Below, in pieces: positions 37,213 to 52,200 of a stretch of DNA of 64,000 nucleotides. How positions within the stretch are numbered: the first letter of the stretch is position 1; every line of letters begins with the position of its first letter. The DNA is from Seison nebaliae. Taxonomy: Eukaryota; Rotifera; Pararotatoria; Seisonacea; Seisonidae. A program made the translations under genes and the position numbers. Where the stretch lies: the NCBI GenBank assembly GCA_023231475.1, contig JALJEE010001540.1, forward strand, positions 1-64,000. Reading direction: 5' to 3'. The notes below the pieces were generated by a model. It worked only from the letters and a program-made list of their open reading frames with translations, was not told the DNA's origin and searched no databases.

Positions 37213-40200
37213 ATGGGGGACGAATGTAAAAATTATATTTTTCATGTAACTAAAGGTTTCTTCGGTGTCGATGCGTCGACGTTGAAACCTCATGTGAAGA
37301 ATAAATGCATATCCGCTTTTCTCGATGATCCAAATGTGAATGCGCTCTTCGTACTTCCAATGGACAAAGCAATAATTTTCACAAATTCATCGAAACCGGA
37401 GAACGTAGATCAGTTAATATTTTCCAAGACCCGACCAGTTCCAATTACGAAAGACAATATTAGTGAATCATTATTTATTTCATCAGTTCGTCTCTCAGCA
37501 TCGACGAGTTTATATCGGACAATCCAAGATGTATACACACCGATGTTGAAAACGGGTGATCATGAAAAACAACCGGAAAATTTAAAAATAATGGAATTAG
37601 CTCATAATTTTGCGGACGATTTAGAAAGAACTATAAATTCAAATGCTTCTGAACGTTATTCAATGGTTATGACGCCGATGGATGAAATTAACCATTGGAA
37701 AACGAAAAAAGAAAATGGTGATGAAAGAGGACGAATTTATTATGAGTGTTTAACAGAAGTTGAAAAATTTTTAGAAGGAACTAAACCTGATACATTAGAG
37801 GCTTATACCGAATTTATCAATCTTTTAATTTCATCATATGAACAATTATGGGAAGCAGATGAATTTGATCCATTGTTCCCAGAAGATCGTATGAGACATT
37901 TGATGTATGTCAATGGACTGTTCATTGTGAAGAAAACTCAAAATGAATTGAAATCATTAGATATTTGGAATAAAAAGTTCTCGTTAATTAAAGATCAAAT
38001 TTCAACATCGATACATCTCATCAGTCACTATATGAGTGAAATCAAAATGTTAATAGATAATGAATTTCGAAGGAATCCATCTCATAAATGGGAAGATGAA
38101 ATGGTTGAAATGAAATTTTTTAAAGATTATCGATCGAGATTAATAGCAATTCGAGATATCCGATCAAAACATTCGGAAATTTCATCGCTAATCAATGATA
38201 ACAAATCGAACGACGATGACGTATTCGAATCATTTAGACATATCGATAGTCTTCATACATTTTATGATCAAGAAGAAAGTTGGAATAAAGCTGTTGGGAA
38301 ATTCGATAAGAAGATCGAAGGGAATGATAGAGAAGTCGCTGATATTCTAAGACGCAATTTTGCCAACGTCAATGATAATCCATATCAATTGATCCGAGAA
38401 TATACGAAATATAAAGATATCATTTCTCGAGATAATATTAAGAAATCATTAGCAGTCGAATTAGAAGGATTGATCGGACAGATGGAAATACAAGTGAAAC
38501 AGATGAAGGATGAGTTCAATTCAAATAAAAATCGAGTTCCACCTAAAGGCAGAAATTTACCACAAATTGTTAATGAGATCTTGTTCGCTAAACAGTTGGA
38601 AGCAAAGATCACTGAATATGTTATATTAGCTAAAGATATCATTAACAAGTCACCTAAATTTAAAACGTTTCAAAGAATTGCAGATTCCACCATCACCGAC
38701 ATATCATCATGGCGAAAAGATCGTTATGAACGATGGGTTTCTGACACCGAAATGGCGATTGATCAGAAAGATCGTGATATAGTTCTAGATATTAATGGAA
38801 AGATAACGGAATTAGATGCAAAAGATGGAAATTTGGTGGTGTTATATGGAGATCGATTAGTGACGTTAATTCGAGAAGTTCGACAATTATCTGCTCTCGG
38901 CTACCAGATACCACAAAAGATAATTGTCTGTTATCAGAAAGGACAAGATTATTATAAACACGGAATTATTCTGAAACAACTTGCACAATTTTACAACACC
39001 ATCGATCAGGAAATGTTACCATGTCAACAAGCATTGTTATTGAAAGATGCATTGGAATTTGAGAAAATTGTGAAAGCGAAACAAAGTGAGAAAAAGAGTA
39101 GTTCCATCAGTTGGAATTCTCCAACAGAATTATCCGATTTTATTTCAAGATTAAAAAATTCAGCAGAAAAATTACGAAGTGATAATCGGAAATTGAGGAA
39201 ATATCATTTTGAGATTTGTGATATCGTTCTCCAATTGTTCGATACAAGTCTGTTGAAAGAAAAAGAGAAATGGAAGGAAGCTCAATCGAATATTCGAAGT
39301 AAAATGAATAATGTTCTTCAACAAGGCTTTCCTGAGAAAGACATGATTCCATGGAGAATTCATTGGAATCATCAATTGTATAAAGTTCTCGAATTTCAAT
39401 ATTCTGCAGGTCTATTGAAATTGAATGAACATCTTCCCGATATTTCCACATCTCTCAATTATAATAATTCGAAAATAGAATTTCGTCCACCACTCGAAGA
39501 AGTTCAAACAAAATATTATGAAGAAATGAAAAAATTTATGATCATTCCAATGTTGTTCAAAGGAGTCTCGGACATTAAAGAACATTCATCCATATTCTCC
39601 ACAATCGCCGACGAGCATGTTGAAGATGTGAAGAATTGTTTTGAGAAAGCTGATAAACTATTCGAACAAGTATTGGCAGAAGCAAGTAAATTTAAAGATT
39701 ATATTTCGATTGTCGATATTGATATAAGTGAAGTGATCCGAGTCAATTTTACAGATTTGAAACAATGGGAGCGAAATTTTAGAGAATTGAAAATTCGTGC
39801 TAGAAATGCAGAGAAGTTGCCCAATGACGTTAGAGTTGATTGTATTGTCATAAGTACGACTCCGATAAAACGATTAATTGAAACGGTTATTCAACAAATT
39901 TTCGATTCGATGGTAGAAGAATTGCGCAGTCGAATTGCGATGGATTTGGCTCAAGTCAAAAAGTTTTTGGTGGACGCGAAAGAATTGAAAGCGAAAGTTC
40001 CTCAAGATCACAAACAGGTTGCAGAAGTATATAAAAGACAAAATGAATTGAAAGAAAAGAAATTGGAATTGGCACCAAAATTAAAAGATACCGAAGGAAA
40101 GAATCGACTGTTGAGAAATGTTGCTGGTGGTTCGGCAAGTGAATTTGTTGAATTGACAAGAGATATGGATGAATTCGATGCTGATATGGATGAACATGAA

Positions 40201-43200
40201 CAGAAAATGACTAGTCAAATCGAATCGTTGAAAAAGAAGACATTGGATCGTGTGAGAGAGTTTGAGAACGGAATGGCGGGAAAATTAACGAGATGGGAGA
40301 ATATAGCACCGAAAAGTCAGGATATGGAAGATCCAGCAAAATTTGATAGAACTTTAGCAAATGCTAAGAAGGAAATTGAAGAATTTGAGAGAGTGAAAGA
40401 AGAATTAAATCCATTATTGGAAGCGATGAAAGATTTTAAGATGTCAAGACCCATACTTACGAATTACGATAAATTGGAAGCGACAATTGGCAAGTTTAAC
40501 AAACAATGGGGAATGTTGGACAAATTCCGAAAAGATTTAGCTGAGCTAGGTAAGAATGATTGGATATCTTTCAGAACGAAACTTTACAAATTTGAAGAAT
40601 TCTTATCAAATCAAGCTGGAGAATTACAATCGTCCTTGGAGGGTCATAAACCGACGGATGTTCACATTAAATTAAGGAAAGAGATAGATACTTATAGGAA
40701 TATGGTTCCCTCATTGAAATATATTCGAGGTGATTCATTTTCTGATGAGCATTGGTGGGAATTGTTTCGAATAATAAATATGCCAAAAAAGAATGTTACT
40801 GATTTAGTTTTTGGTGATTTTATTAAATGTCGAGATAGTATTATTATGAATATGGATCGTTTGAAAGAATTGAATGGTCGTGCTCAAGGCGAAGTGGTGA
40901 TAAGAGAAGCATTAGGTGAATTGGATGCATGGGGTGCATCAACCGTTTTTGCTACAAGTGAATATACCGATATCAATAACGGAAAACTAAATATAATAAA
41001 AGAATGGAGAGAATTATTGGCACAAGTGGGGGATAATCAATCATTATTGGGATCGCTAAAAGATTCTCCATATTATAAAATGTTTGAAGATAGAGCGAGT
41101 ATTTGGGAACAGAAATTGGGAGATTTAGATAAAGTTCTCAATAGTCTAAATCTTATCCAAAGGAAATGGGTTTATTTGGAACCGATTTTCGGCCGAGGAG
41201 CATTACCAGAACAACAAATGAGATTCCGTAGTGTCGACAAAGATTTCCGAGGTGTAATGGAAGAAATAAATAAGGATAATCTTGTCATCAATATTCTTCA
41301 TCGAAAAGATTTGAAAGCGGTGCTCAAAACGGATTTGGAGCAATTGGGCAGATGTCAAAAAGCTCTGAATGAATTCATGGAAGAGAAACGTGGAATCTTC
41401 CCCAGATTCTATTTTATTGGTGATGACGATCTTTTAGAAATTTTGGGACAATCCACCAATCCCACAGTTATTCAAAGTCATTTAAAGAAGTTGTTTGGAG
41501 GGATCCATTCAGTCGAATTTGATAATTCCAACAAAAATATTTTGGCTATGAAAAGTTTAGAAGGTGAAGTTGTCCCGTTGATGAATCCCGTGAAAATTGT
41601 CCCAAATGTCGAAGTTTGGCTTAATGATTTATCGAATGAGATGCAAAAGACATTGGCATCGTTACTAGTTGTTTATTGTTCAGCGATGATGAAGGAAGAT
41701 GATGTTTCTCCAAATTTAGTGGCAAAATATCCTTCACAAATATTGAGTACGGGAGAATTCATTTATTTCAGTACACAAGTTGAGAAACAATTGTCATCGT
41801 CAGGTAATATGAGTTCATTGAGTAAATTGTTATCAACTCGTTTGGAGAAGTTGACGAATATTACGATGGATTTAAAGAGTGCTGCAGGAAGAGTGATGGA
41901 ATTGAAAGTGAAATCTCTTATTTTCGATATTATTCATAATCGAGATATTATTGAACAATTAATGAAAGAGAATATTAATTCATCGACCGACTGGTGTTGG
42001 CAGAGACAATTGAGATTTTATTTAAACAAAGAAAAGAAATGTGTAATTCGAATGGTTGATGCAGAATTCGATTATACTTATGAATATCAAGGAAATGCTT
42101 CAAAGCTCGTCCATACTCCATTGACAGACAAATGTTATTTGACATTAACTCAAGGAATGCATTTGGGATTTGGAGGAAATCCATATGGACCTGCCGGTAC
42201 AGGAAAAACCGAATCGGTTAAAGCGCTAGGTAATTTATTCGCTCGTCAAGTATTAGTGTTTAATTGTGACGAAGGAATTGATGAGAAGTCGATGGGAAGA
42301 ATTTTCGTTGGTTTGTGCAAATGTGGAGCATGGGGTTGTTTCGATGAATTCAATCGATTAGAAGAAGCTGTACTCTCTGCTGTCTCTACGCAAATTCAAG
42401 CAATTCAAAATTCGATCAAAATGAAAGAAAAAACAACTAAATTATTAGAACGAGATATTGATATAAATCATAATTCTGGTATTTTCGTCACAATGAATCC
42501 AGCCGGTAAAGGATATGGAGGACGATCAAAATTACCAGATAATTTGAAACAACTTTTCCGACCAGTTGCTATGTCGCGTCCCGATAATGAATTGATTGCT
42601 GAAGTCATTTTATATTCGGAAGGATTTAAAGAGGCAAAGAATTATGGAAAGAAACTTGTCACCGTTTTCAATTTGTCGAAAGAATTACTTTCTGTTCAAC
42701 TCCATTATGATTGGGGTCTGAGATCACTGAAAACCATTCTTCGTGGATGTGGAGATTTGTTGAAGAAAGCGAAGAATTCTGATAATGAAGTGAATAAAAA
42801 TGAGGAAGCGAAATTGATCGTCCAATCAACGAGAATTAATACATTAAGTAAATTAACTATATCAGATTCGAAACGATTCGATACGTTATTACAGGATGTT
42901 TTCACTGATGTCGAATTGAAAGATATTGAATATGATGAATTGAAGAAGAAATTGGCTGAGACTTATGAAAAGGCAAATTTGAAAGTGAATGGAATTCAAT
43001 TGAGGAAATCTTTAGAATTATATGAACAAATCCGTCAACGAATGGGAGTAGTTATTGTTGGTCCATCCGGTTCAGGCAAATCAACTCAATGGAGAATGCT
43101 GAAAAAAGCTTTAAAACAAATGGGAAAGAAAATTATTACTCACGTTTGCAATCCGAAATCATTACCAAGACAACAATTGTTGGGATCGATAGATATCGAT

Positions 43201-46200
43201 ACGAGAGAATGGACCGATGGTGTCCTTACATCAGCCTCGAGGAAAGTAGTGAAAGAGCCACTGGACGTACAATCATGGATCGTATGTGATGGAGATATTG
43301 ATCCTGAATGGATTGAATCTCTAAATTCCGTTTTGGACGATAATCGATTATTAACTATGCCAAGTGGGGAACGTATTCAATTCGGACCCAACGTCAATTT
43401 CATATTTGAAACACATGACTTAAGTTTTGCCTCTCCCGCTACCATTTCAAGAATGGGAATGATATTCTTGAGTGAAGAAGATGTTGAGGTGGAAAGTTTG
43501 GTGAATCGATGGTCCTTAACACTCGACGAGGAGAAGAAAGATATTATCATGAAATTAATCCAACAATATTTCTATAAAGCGTTACAATTAGTTATGAAGA
43601 AAGGAAATTTTGTCGTGAAGACGTCATATGTTGGAACAATTAATAATGGTCTGTCTCATTTGAGGAAAGCAGATACAAAAGAAATGATGACGGTTGGATT
43701 AATTCGAGGATTAGGTGCTAATTTGTCATTGGAATCAAAAAATGATTTCGCCAAACAAATCTTCCAAATGACAGGAACTCAAATGATTGATACATCAAAT
43801 CCGATCAATGTTTCATATGATCCCAAATATGGTGGTTTCTCTTCTTATGGAAATGAACAAAGAGATGATCTACAATCTGATGATTTCTTCCAATCATCAT
43901 CATTACCGATTATTGCAACATCTGCTGTTTTACGTGGATCGGACATTATTCATGTTTGGTTAAGTGATCCATTCCATAAGGAACCATTTATAATTTCCGG
44001 TCCGGATGGTTGTGGTAAAGGCGGAATGGTAAAACATGCGTTATCCAAATTGAAAAGTACTTCAGTTGCCATTCTACATTGTAGTGCACAAACGACTCCG
44101 GAAAATGTCTTACAGAAGTTAAATCAAGCTTGTATGATAGTGACCGGTAGCTCAGGTCGAGTCTTCAAACCGAAAGAAAGTGAATATCTCATTTTATATT
44201 TGAAGGATTTGAATCTGCCAAAACCGGACAAATATGGAACAACCATGTTAATCAGCTTCCTCCAACAACTCATTACATACAAAGGATTTTATGATAAAAA
44301 TTTAGAATTTGTCACTTTGGATCATATTCAGATAGTGGCAACTATGAATTCCGTTGTGACTGTGGGCCGACATGAAATCTCGACAAGATTGACATCAATC
44401 ATGAAGTTATATAACATAGATTATCCAGATACAATTGAATTACAATGTATCTATGGCAATTTTTTGTCGCCGGTTTTAAATTCAGTTAGTTCTGGCGACT
44501 CCGCCTGGAGTAATGCTAAAGCAAATGAATTAGCATCAACATGTATTTCAGTTTATAATAAAATCCGAGATACATTCAATGTAGATATGTTCTCTCATTA
44601 TCAATTTACACCGCGAGATTTATCTCGATGGATTCTCGCATTATTACGGTACGACACCAAATCCGTTAAATCATCGAATATAACGGAAAGTGTATTGGAG
44701 ATTGTTGCATATGAGGCTTGTCGAATATTCCGTGATCGTTTAGTAAATGATGAGGACAAGAAGACGTTCGATAATATTCTAACGGAATGTCTCCAATCTG
44801 ATTGGAATAGTAATGCTGCGTCGAATGACGGTTTCTTTGTAACATGGAGTGGAAGTGAAAGGAAAGTTAAAGGTAAAACATCGTCAAAAGCGATCGGTGG
44901 AAAAACATTAGGAAAATTATCGAGGAAAGATATGACGCCATTCCTGAAGAAATGTTTCAAGAGATATCATTCAGAATATCGAGAAATGAACATTTATGAG
45001 ATTGACGAATTGATTGAAAATTTATCGAAATTTGATCGAGTTCTTACCGCTTCTAACGGTTCAATGTTATTAGCAGGTCGATCAGGTGTGGGTCGTCGTT
45101 TGGCAACATCGTTAATTGCTGTAATGCATGATATCGATATATTTTATCCGAAAATCGGAAGAAATTATACATTGAAACATTTCCGACAAGATTTGAAACA
45201 AATTCTACAAATGGCAGGAATTGAAGGTAAACAAATTATTTTGATGATGGAAGATTATCAGATAATTGAGAATGGTATACTGGAACATATCAATTCATTA
45301 TTATCAGCTGGTGAGATACCAGGTTTATATAACAATGATGAATTGGATTCAATTATTGGACAATTAAGGAATGATGCTTCGGAAGATAATTTCCGAGGGA
45401 CAATGGCACAATATTTTGCTAATCGAATTCAAAAGAATTTACATATCGTTCTGATTTTGGATTATGCAGATTCGAATTTTTCATATTATTGTGAAAGTAA
45501 TCCTGCATTGTTTAAGGAGTGTAATATTATTTGGTTAGATAATTGGTCATCGAAAACTTATGGCCAATTACCACCGATGATCTATTCAAGTGTTGCCGAA
45601 GAAATGGAAGAGAAATCATTTCCTGATTTGGAGAAATATGTTCAATTAATTTTAAGTAAATTACCCTCCACTGTTCATACAAGTCGAGCATTCCTCTTAT
45701 TCATGGAGACATTTTTGAAGATTTATGAAGAAAAGAAGAAACGTCTCGTTCTTCGACGACAACAAGTATCTGACGGTGTCAATAAATTAGAAGAAGCGAG
45801 TAAACAAGTGGAAATATTATCAGCAGAAGCAGGAAAGAAGAAGAAAATTGTAACAGAGAAACAAAAGGACGCAGATAATGCACTTAAGGAAATCACTAAA
45901 GTTATGGCATCAGCTTCAACACAGAAATCGGAAGTGGAAAAACTGAAAGAAGATACAAGTGCGAGAAGATTAGAAATTCAAAAACGAAAGAATGAAGTTA
46001 GTAAACAATTACATAAAGTACAACCAATGATCGATGAAGCGAATGCAGCTGTCAGTGGAATAAAACCGGAATCATTATCAGAATTACGAGCTTTACGTGC
46101 CCCACCGGAAACCATTCAAAATATTTTAGAGGCCGTTCTCACTCTTTTGGGCCAGACAGATACAACTTGGCAAGCGATGAAGAATTTCTTAGGAAAACGT

Positions 46201-49200
46201 GGTGTCATCGATGATATTTGTAAATATGATCCGAAAAAAATTTCAGGTTCTGGAAGAGATAAAGTGAATAAATTCATCAAATCTCATCAGAAATCATTCG
46301 ATCCTGTTAATGCTAAACGAGCATCAATTGCTGCGGCACCTTTAGCAACTTGGGTACAAGCTTGTTTGAATTTTTCAGCCATTTTTGAGAAAGTAGCACC
46401 ATTAGAGAAGGAGGCTCATAAACTAGAATCTGATTTATCTGGTGCTGAGAAAAAAGTGAATTCTTTGGAAAACGAACTTTCGGAAGTTGATCAAAAGATT
46501 GCAGAATTAAGAGATAAATTTGAAAAATATACAGCTGATGCCACAGAAGTTAAAATCGAATTGAAGAAAGCGACGGATATCATGTCAGCGGCGAAGAAAT
46601 TAGTGTCGAAATTAGATGGAGAATATAAGAGATGGAACGAACAAGTGAAAACGTTTACGGAACAAATTAATGATTTACCTAAATCGTGTTTATTGTCGGC
46701 TGCTTTCATTGTCTATCTACCAGGAGAATCAGAAGATGTCAGAGAAGAACATTTACATTATTGGAGTTCCAAATTACGAGTGAAAAAATTCGATTTCAAA
46801 TATTTTATGAGTAGTGAAAGTGAACAATTGATATGGAAGAGCGAAGGACTTCCATCAGATGAGTTAAGTATCCAAAATGCTATTGTCATTTTAAATACGA
46901 TGCAGAATCCGTTTTTAATCGATCCTTCATCAAGAGCTACACAATGGTTGAAAAACCATTTGGCAAATGAAAAAGTGGAAATTGTAAATCAACAGGATTC
47001 CAATTTTGTCAATTCATTAGAATTATCCGTTCGATTTGGAAAGATGTTAATTGTACAAGAAGTTGATGGAATTGAACCGATTATTGTTCCTTTAATGAAA
47101 AAGGAATTGTTGATGCAAGGCACTCGATATATCGTACAAGTTGGAGAGAAGACCATCGATTTTAATATGGATTTCAAAATGTATTTAGCTACAAGAAATC
47201 CTCAACCAGATGTCGAACCAAGTAGCGATGCAATAACAACCCAAGTTAATTTTACGACCACCAGAGCCGGTTTAACAGGTCAACTTTTGGGTACAATCAT
47301 ACAACATGAGAAACCGGAACTGGAGAAACAGAAAACGGATTTGTTACAAAAAGAAGAAAAAATGAAATTGGAAATTGCGAAGCTGGAAGATTCGCTATTG
47401 GAAGAATTAGCCAATTCAACAGGAAATATTCTGGAAAATAAACCGTTATTAGAATCGTTAGACAAAACGAAAACGAGTGCTGAGAAGATTATGAAGGCAT
47501 TAAACGAATCGGAGAAATTGAGTAAATCAATTGAGAAAGTTTAAATTTTATTATTATTAATTTAATTTAATATATAATGAAAAAAGGAACGGGAAGTATA
47601 TCGCCCATTGGCTGAATATGGAAGTCAATTGTATTTTGTAGTGAATGGTCTTTATAAAGTGAATGCAATGTATCGATTTAGTCTCAACAGTTTCATTCGA
47701 TATTTTCAATCAGCTCTTGATATTCAAGTTTGTATTTTAACATTTCTATTCGACGCTTGAGGACGTTATGAGAAAGTACATACTGTACACGATACTTATC
47801 GTTACAATAACAGAGAAAATGATGAAAAATAATTTATCTAATATTACTGCAATCAATATCCAATCGTAATTGGTATCGGAAATTTTATCGAAATTTTTTC
47901 TCATTTTCATATTTTCTATTTCGTCATTGATATCTTCTGATGTGGTATATTTGTAAGGATTGATTGCATAATTTGAATTATAATATTGATCGATAAAGTA
48001 ATTGGGATGTAAATTTGATTTTATATTTTCTTTGATTGACCTAAATTGGGGAGATGGTGTATCCAATTCTTTCATTTCGATTTTAATCATATTTTCTTCT
48101 TTTATCAATGTGTTGACGAAAGCTTTACTTCGATGATGGTTTTGCAATTCGTCACGTTCCCTGAAAATTTCACGTTTCTTTTGGAATAGTTGTTGTTCTT
48201 TATAATACATTAAATAATCGTCATCTGTCCAAAACCGTTGAGGTTTCCAATGTTTTGGGATTCGTTTTCCCTTTTGAAAAATGAGAATTGACAAAAGCCA
48301 ACATATACGGAAAGAGAAGATTGATGGTGCTGTTGTCTTATGTCTAGCTGCATAACATCTGTAATATATTCTTACAACAATAATATTAACGACAAGAATT
48401 AATGTCGATTCACTGGTAACTGTTAAGTAGAAAATGGAAATTTTGGCGACTTCAGTCGAAGATTTAGGCATTAATTCCATTATGATTTGTAGAAAGATGA
48501 TAACTGTTAGAAGTAATGTAACCGAATAGGAAATACGTTCACCTGATTTGACAGGTATCAAGAAAACGATTGGTGCGAGAATCAGCATAAAAATGACAGG
48601 AACAACCAAATATGTCATATAGAATAACGGTTTCCTGCTTATGATCATTTGGAATTGAACGATGGAAAAGTTGTTGTTAAGAGAGTCCTTTTCTAAGAAT
48701 TGTTTAGATTTGAATTCAATTAATTTCCATTGCTCATTTTCATAAAGTTTCTCACTTGCTTTCGCCAATCGTTGTACTCGCTCTAAAATGATATATCGAT
48801 TGTCAAATGAATATGACCCGAGAGAAATATTACAACTTTCAGTATCATACGGAAAATTGATGACATCAATACGACATCTAGTTTCAGTGATTAGCGGAAT
48901 GTTCATTCTTATACTCCCGTCATATTTGACTAATAAATAACTTCTGGGAAGGATATCCATCGCAAATGTCTTTGCTGTATTCTCATATAAATAAATATCA
49001 GGTAACCAGATCTTTTCTTTTGGTATAAACGTCCAACGAACATTATATTTATCTGGGTCCCATTTTAATCTGGTGTCCGTCCACCGATAATATAATTCTG
49101 CCATAAATAGAATTGATTGTTGAACTTCTTTCACTTCAAATAATTGTTCGATTTTCATATCAATTTGCAAGTTGACCGGACAACCATTTGGAGATCCGTC

Positions 49201-52200
49201 GTCAGTGATCGGAGGAATAGCCATTCGATATTGTTCCAAGAGATCTTGTAGGAGGTTATTGAATTTTATTGAACTATTTTTTTCGTCTGTTTCATAATTG
49301 GGATAATGATGTTTCCGATAATATTCATATTTAGTTAGAGGTCGTTTGATGAAAGTTGATGGAATGCGACTCATAACCATTCCGATTCGTTGTTGATTTC
49401 GTGCATTACACAACGAGAAGAATATCGATAGTGTTCTTAAAAAAGTGAAATCCATTCAATCAATTCCTCTGAAAATACATCCTAAAATTGTGAGAGAAAT
49501 TAATAGAAGAATTGCAACGAATAATAAAATAATGAAAGTATTCCTTAAATTAACGACTGGTAATTATTGTAAAAGAGATATGAATCCCTTTATATATCTC
49601 TATCTATCAATTATGCATTTTCTGGTGTGGGAGTACTTCATTCAGGTGAAACTAGTTTATTCATTATAATCTTTACAATTATCCGAAAGTTTATGCACTT
49701 TTACTTTCTTAAGTGATATTACTCAATTCGATTCTATTTGATTATTATGGAAGGGAGAGAATTATTTCGTTCTAGATGAATCTTCCTGATATACAGTCAT
49801 TTTCAATAACTGGAAAAATCATTATGGTACGATAAACAAAGTTAATTTATGATTAGATCTGGTTTGTTAATGAAGTTCACTTAGCCCAAATATTTCGTTT
49901 TTTTGAACGTAACCGATCTTTTCATTTATCAAAATGAGTTAATTAGACTTCATTAGTTCCTATACATTATTCACTCCTAATAGAAAGAGTTACATAATTA
50001 TCAAGTTCATGTATATTTCCAATCAGTTTATTAACGAATGCACAACAAGTGCACAGCTAAATGATTAATCAGATAAAAATGAATAGAATTGATAATTCTT
50101 ATCATTATTAATGTGAGAGTGGTAGGAGAAAAGAACATAAGAGTAAAAATATCAATACCTACCATAATCGATGTATAAAAATGATTGTCGAGAATTCCCT
50201 CGGTAGTTCAATAATATTGAAAATTATTATGGACGAACATGCAATAAGACCGTATCTCATCATATTACTCTACCTATAAAATTTCTTTTCTTTCTATTAA
50301 TTCTTTTTTACCTGATGAGAAATTCCTTTATCTTTCTAATTCTCTTACTAATCGCACTTTTCTTATTATTCTTTGAAGGAAGCTGGAAAATCATCGAATC
50401 GTATCGATGCTCTCAAACATCATTTATTACAAATTGTTTATTCGAGAATATGTCGATCGTTACAAAAATCGGATCGACTATTATTTGCTGTCTATTTAGC
50501 GAAAGGTATGATGCCGTCAATGTTTCAAGAGAATGTTATTTCCTCATTTCTCTATGTCAATTTCATCACAAATTTAATTTTATAAATTCAATTTTATAGG
50601 AATGGGAATATTTCTGTGATTTACTTATTGGTAAGGAGGAAGGAAGCTCTAGAACGTCCAATGTTTCATGGATACCAGAAGACCGTCGTATAGCTGCCGA
50701 AACACTTAAGAATAACTTATCCGAATTATGGCAGAAAACGAATTTGTCGGACAGTAGTACATGGAGTGAATGGATGACGAATGATAATTGTGAATTGAAC
50801 TTCCCGCCTTCTGTTAAATCGTCATTGTCACCATTCCAACAACTGATGATAGTTAAATGTATAAGACCCGATCGTCAACTGTCAGCTATGGGAAAGTTTG
50901 CGAAAGAAGCATTAAATATTGAACAATTATCTCCTCCTGATACGAATTTGAAAGATTTGTACAAAACTGAAACGATTAATACTGAACCGATAATGTTCAT
51001 TGTGTCACCAGGTAGTGATCCATCACAAGAGCTGCAAGAATTAGCCAAATCTACTATTGGCTTACATGCCTACCATGAAATAGCGATGGGTCAAGGTCAA
51101 ACTGAAGCCGTACTGCATCAACTACATCAATGTGCTTCGAAAGGTGAATGGCTCTGCCTGAAAAATATTCATTTAGTTCATTCATTCTTGTCTGTTTTGG
51201 AGAAAGAAATTAATGTGTTGGAACCACATGAAAATTTCCGATTATGGCTCACAACTGAATCGTTACCGAAATTTCCAATTATTTTATTGCAATCCGTTTT
51301 GAAGATATCATACGAATCTCCTCCAGGAATAAAGAAGAATTTACAACGTTCTTATGACACTTGGTCGAAGGAGTTCCTTTCTACTGGAAATGAATTAAGA
51401 GCGAACTCTTTATTTGCTTTGGCTTGGTTCCATGCTATCGTTTGTGAAAGGAGAAATTATATTCCTCAAGGATGGACGAAATTTTATGAATATTCATCAG
51501 CCGACTTACGTGCAGCATCCGATGTCATAACAGCTTTATTTAAAAGAAGTAAATCAAGTTAATTTTATTCAATTCACTATTATAATTAATTACTCTGTCA
51601 GATATTCAATGGAATTATATTCATGGATTATTTGTTCAAGCTATCTATGGCGGTCGAGTTGATAATACGTTCGATAGAGATGTGATGGAAACATATCTCG
51701 AACAATATTTTAATCAATCTAAATTAAATAGTGGTCGTTTAGCAGAAGGAATTTCTTTACCGAACTCTACAAATATCGATGCATTCAAAACGATTATCAA
51801 AAATCTTCCTGAACAGGATTCTCCACAAATATTCGGATTACCATCCAACATTGATCGATCACAACAAAGGACTGTATCGGCTAATGTGGTTAAACAACTG
51901 AAATTGGTATTGAGACCTGAAACGTCCACAACCAAATTCGACAAGAAACAATGGACATCTCAATTGAGACCATATTTTTCTTTATGGAAACAATTAATTT
52001 CCGTTAATTTTCATTAATTTCAATTCTCACAAATATTTCTTTCAGTCAAGTGATTTACATAAACGACGATTATCGGCACCAGATGAAAATGATGATCCAG
52101 TAGCAGCATTCGTTCTACTGGAAGTGTACAATGCCATCACTCTCGTACAACTCATTCATAAATCTATCATGGAATTAGATAAATTATTGAAAGGAAATAC

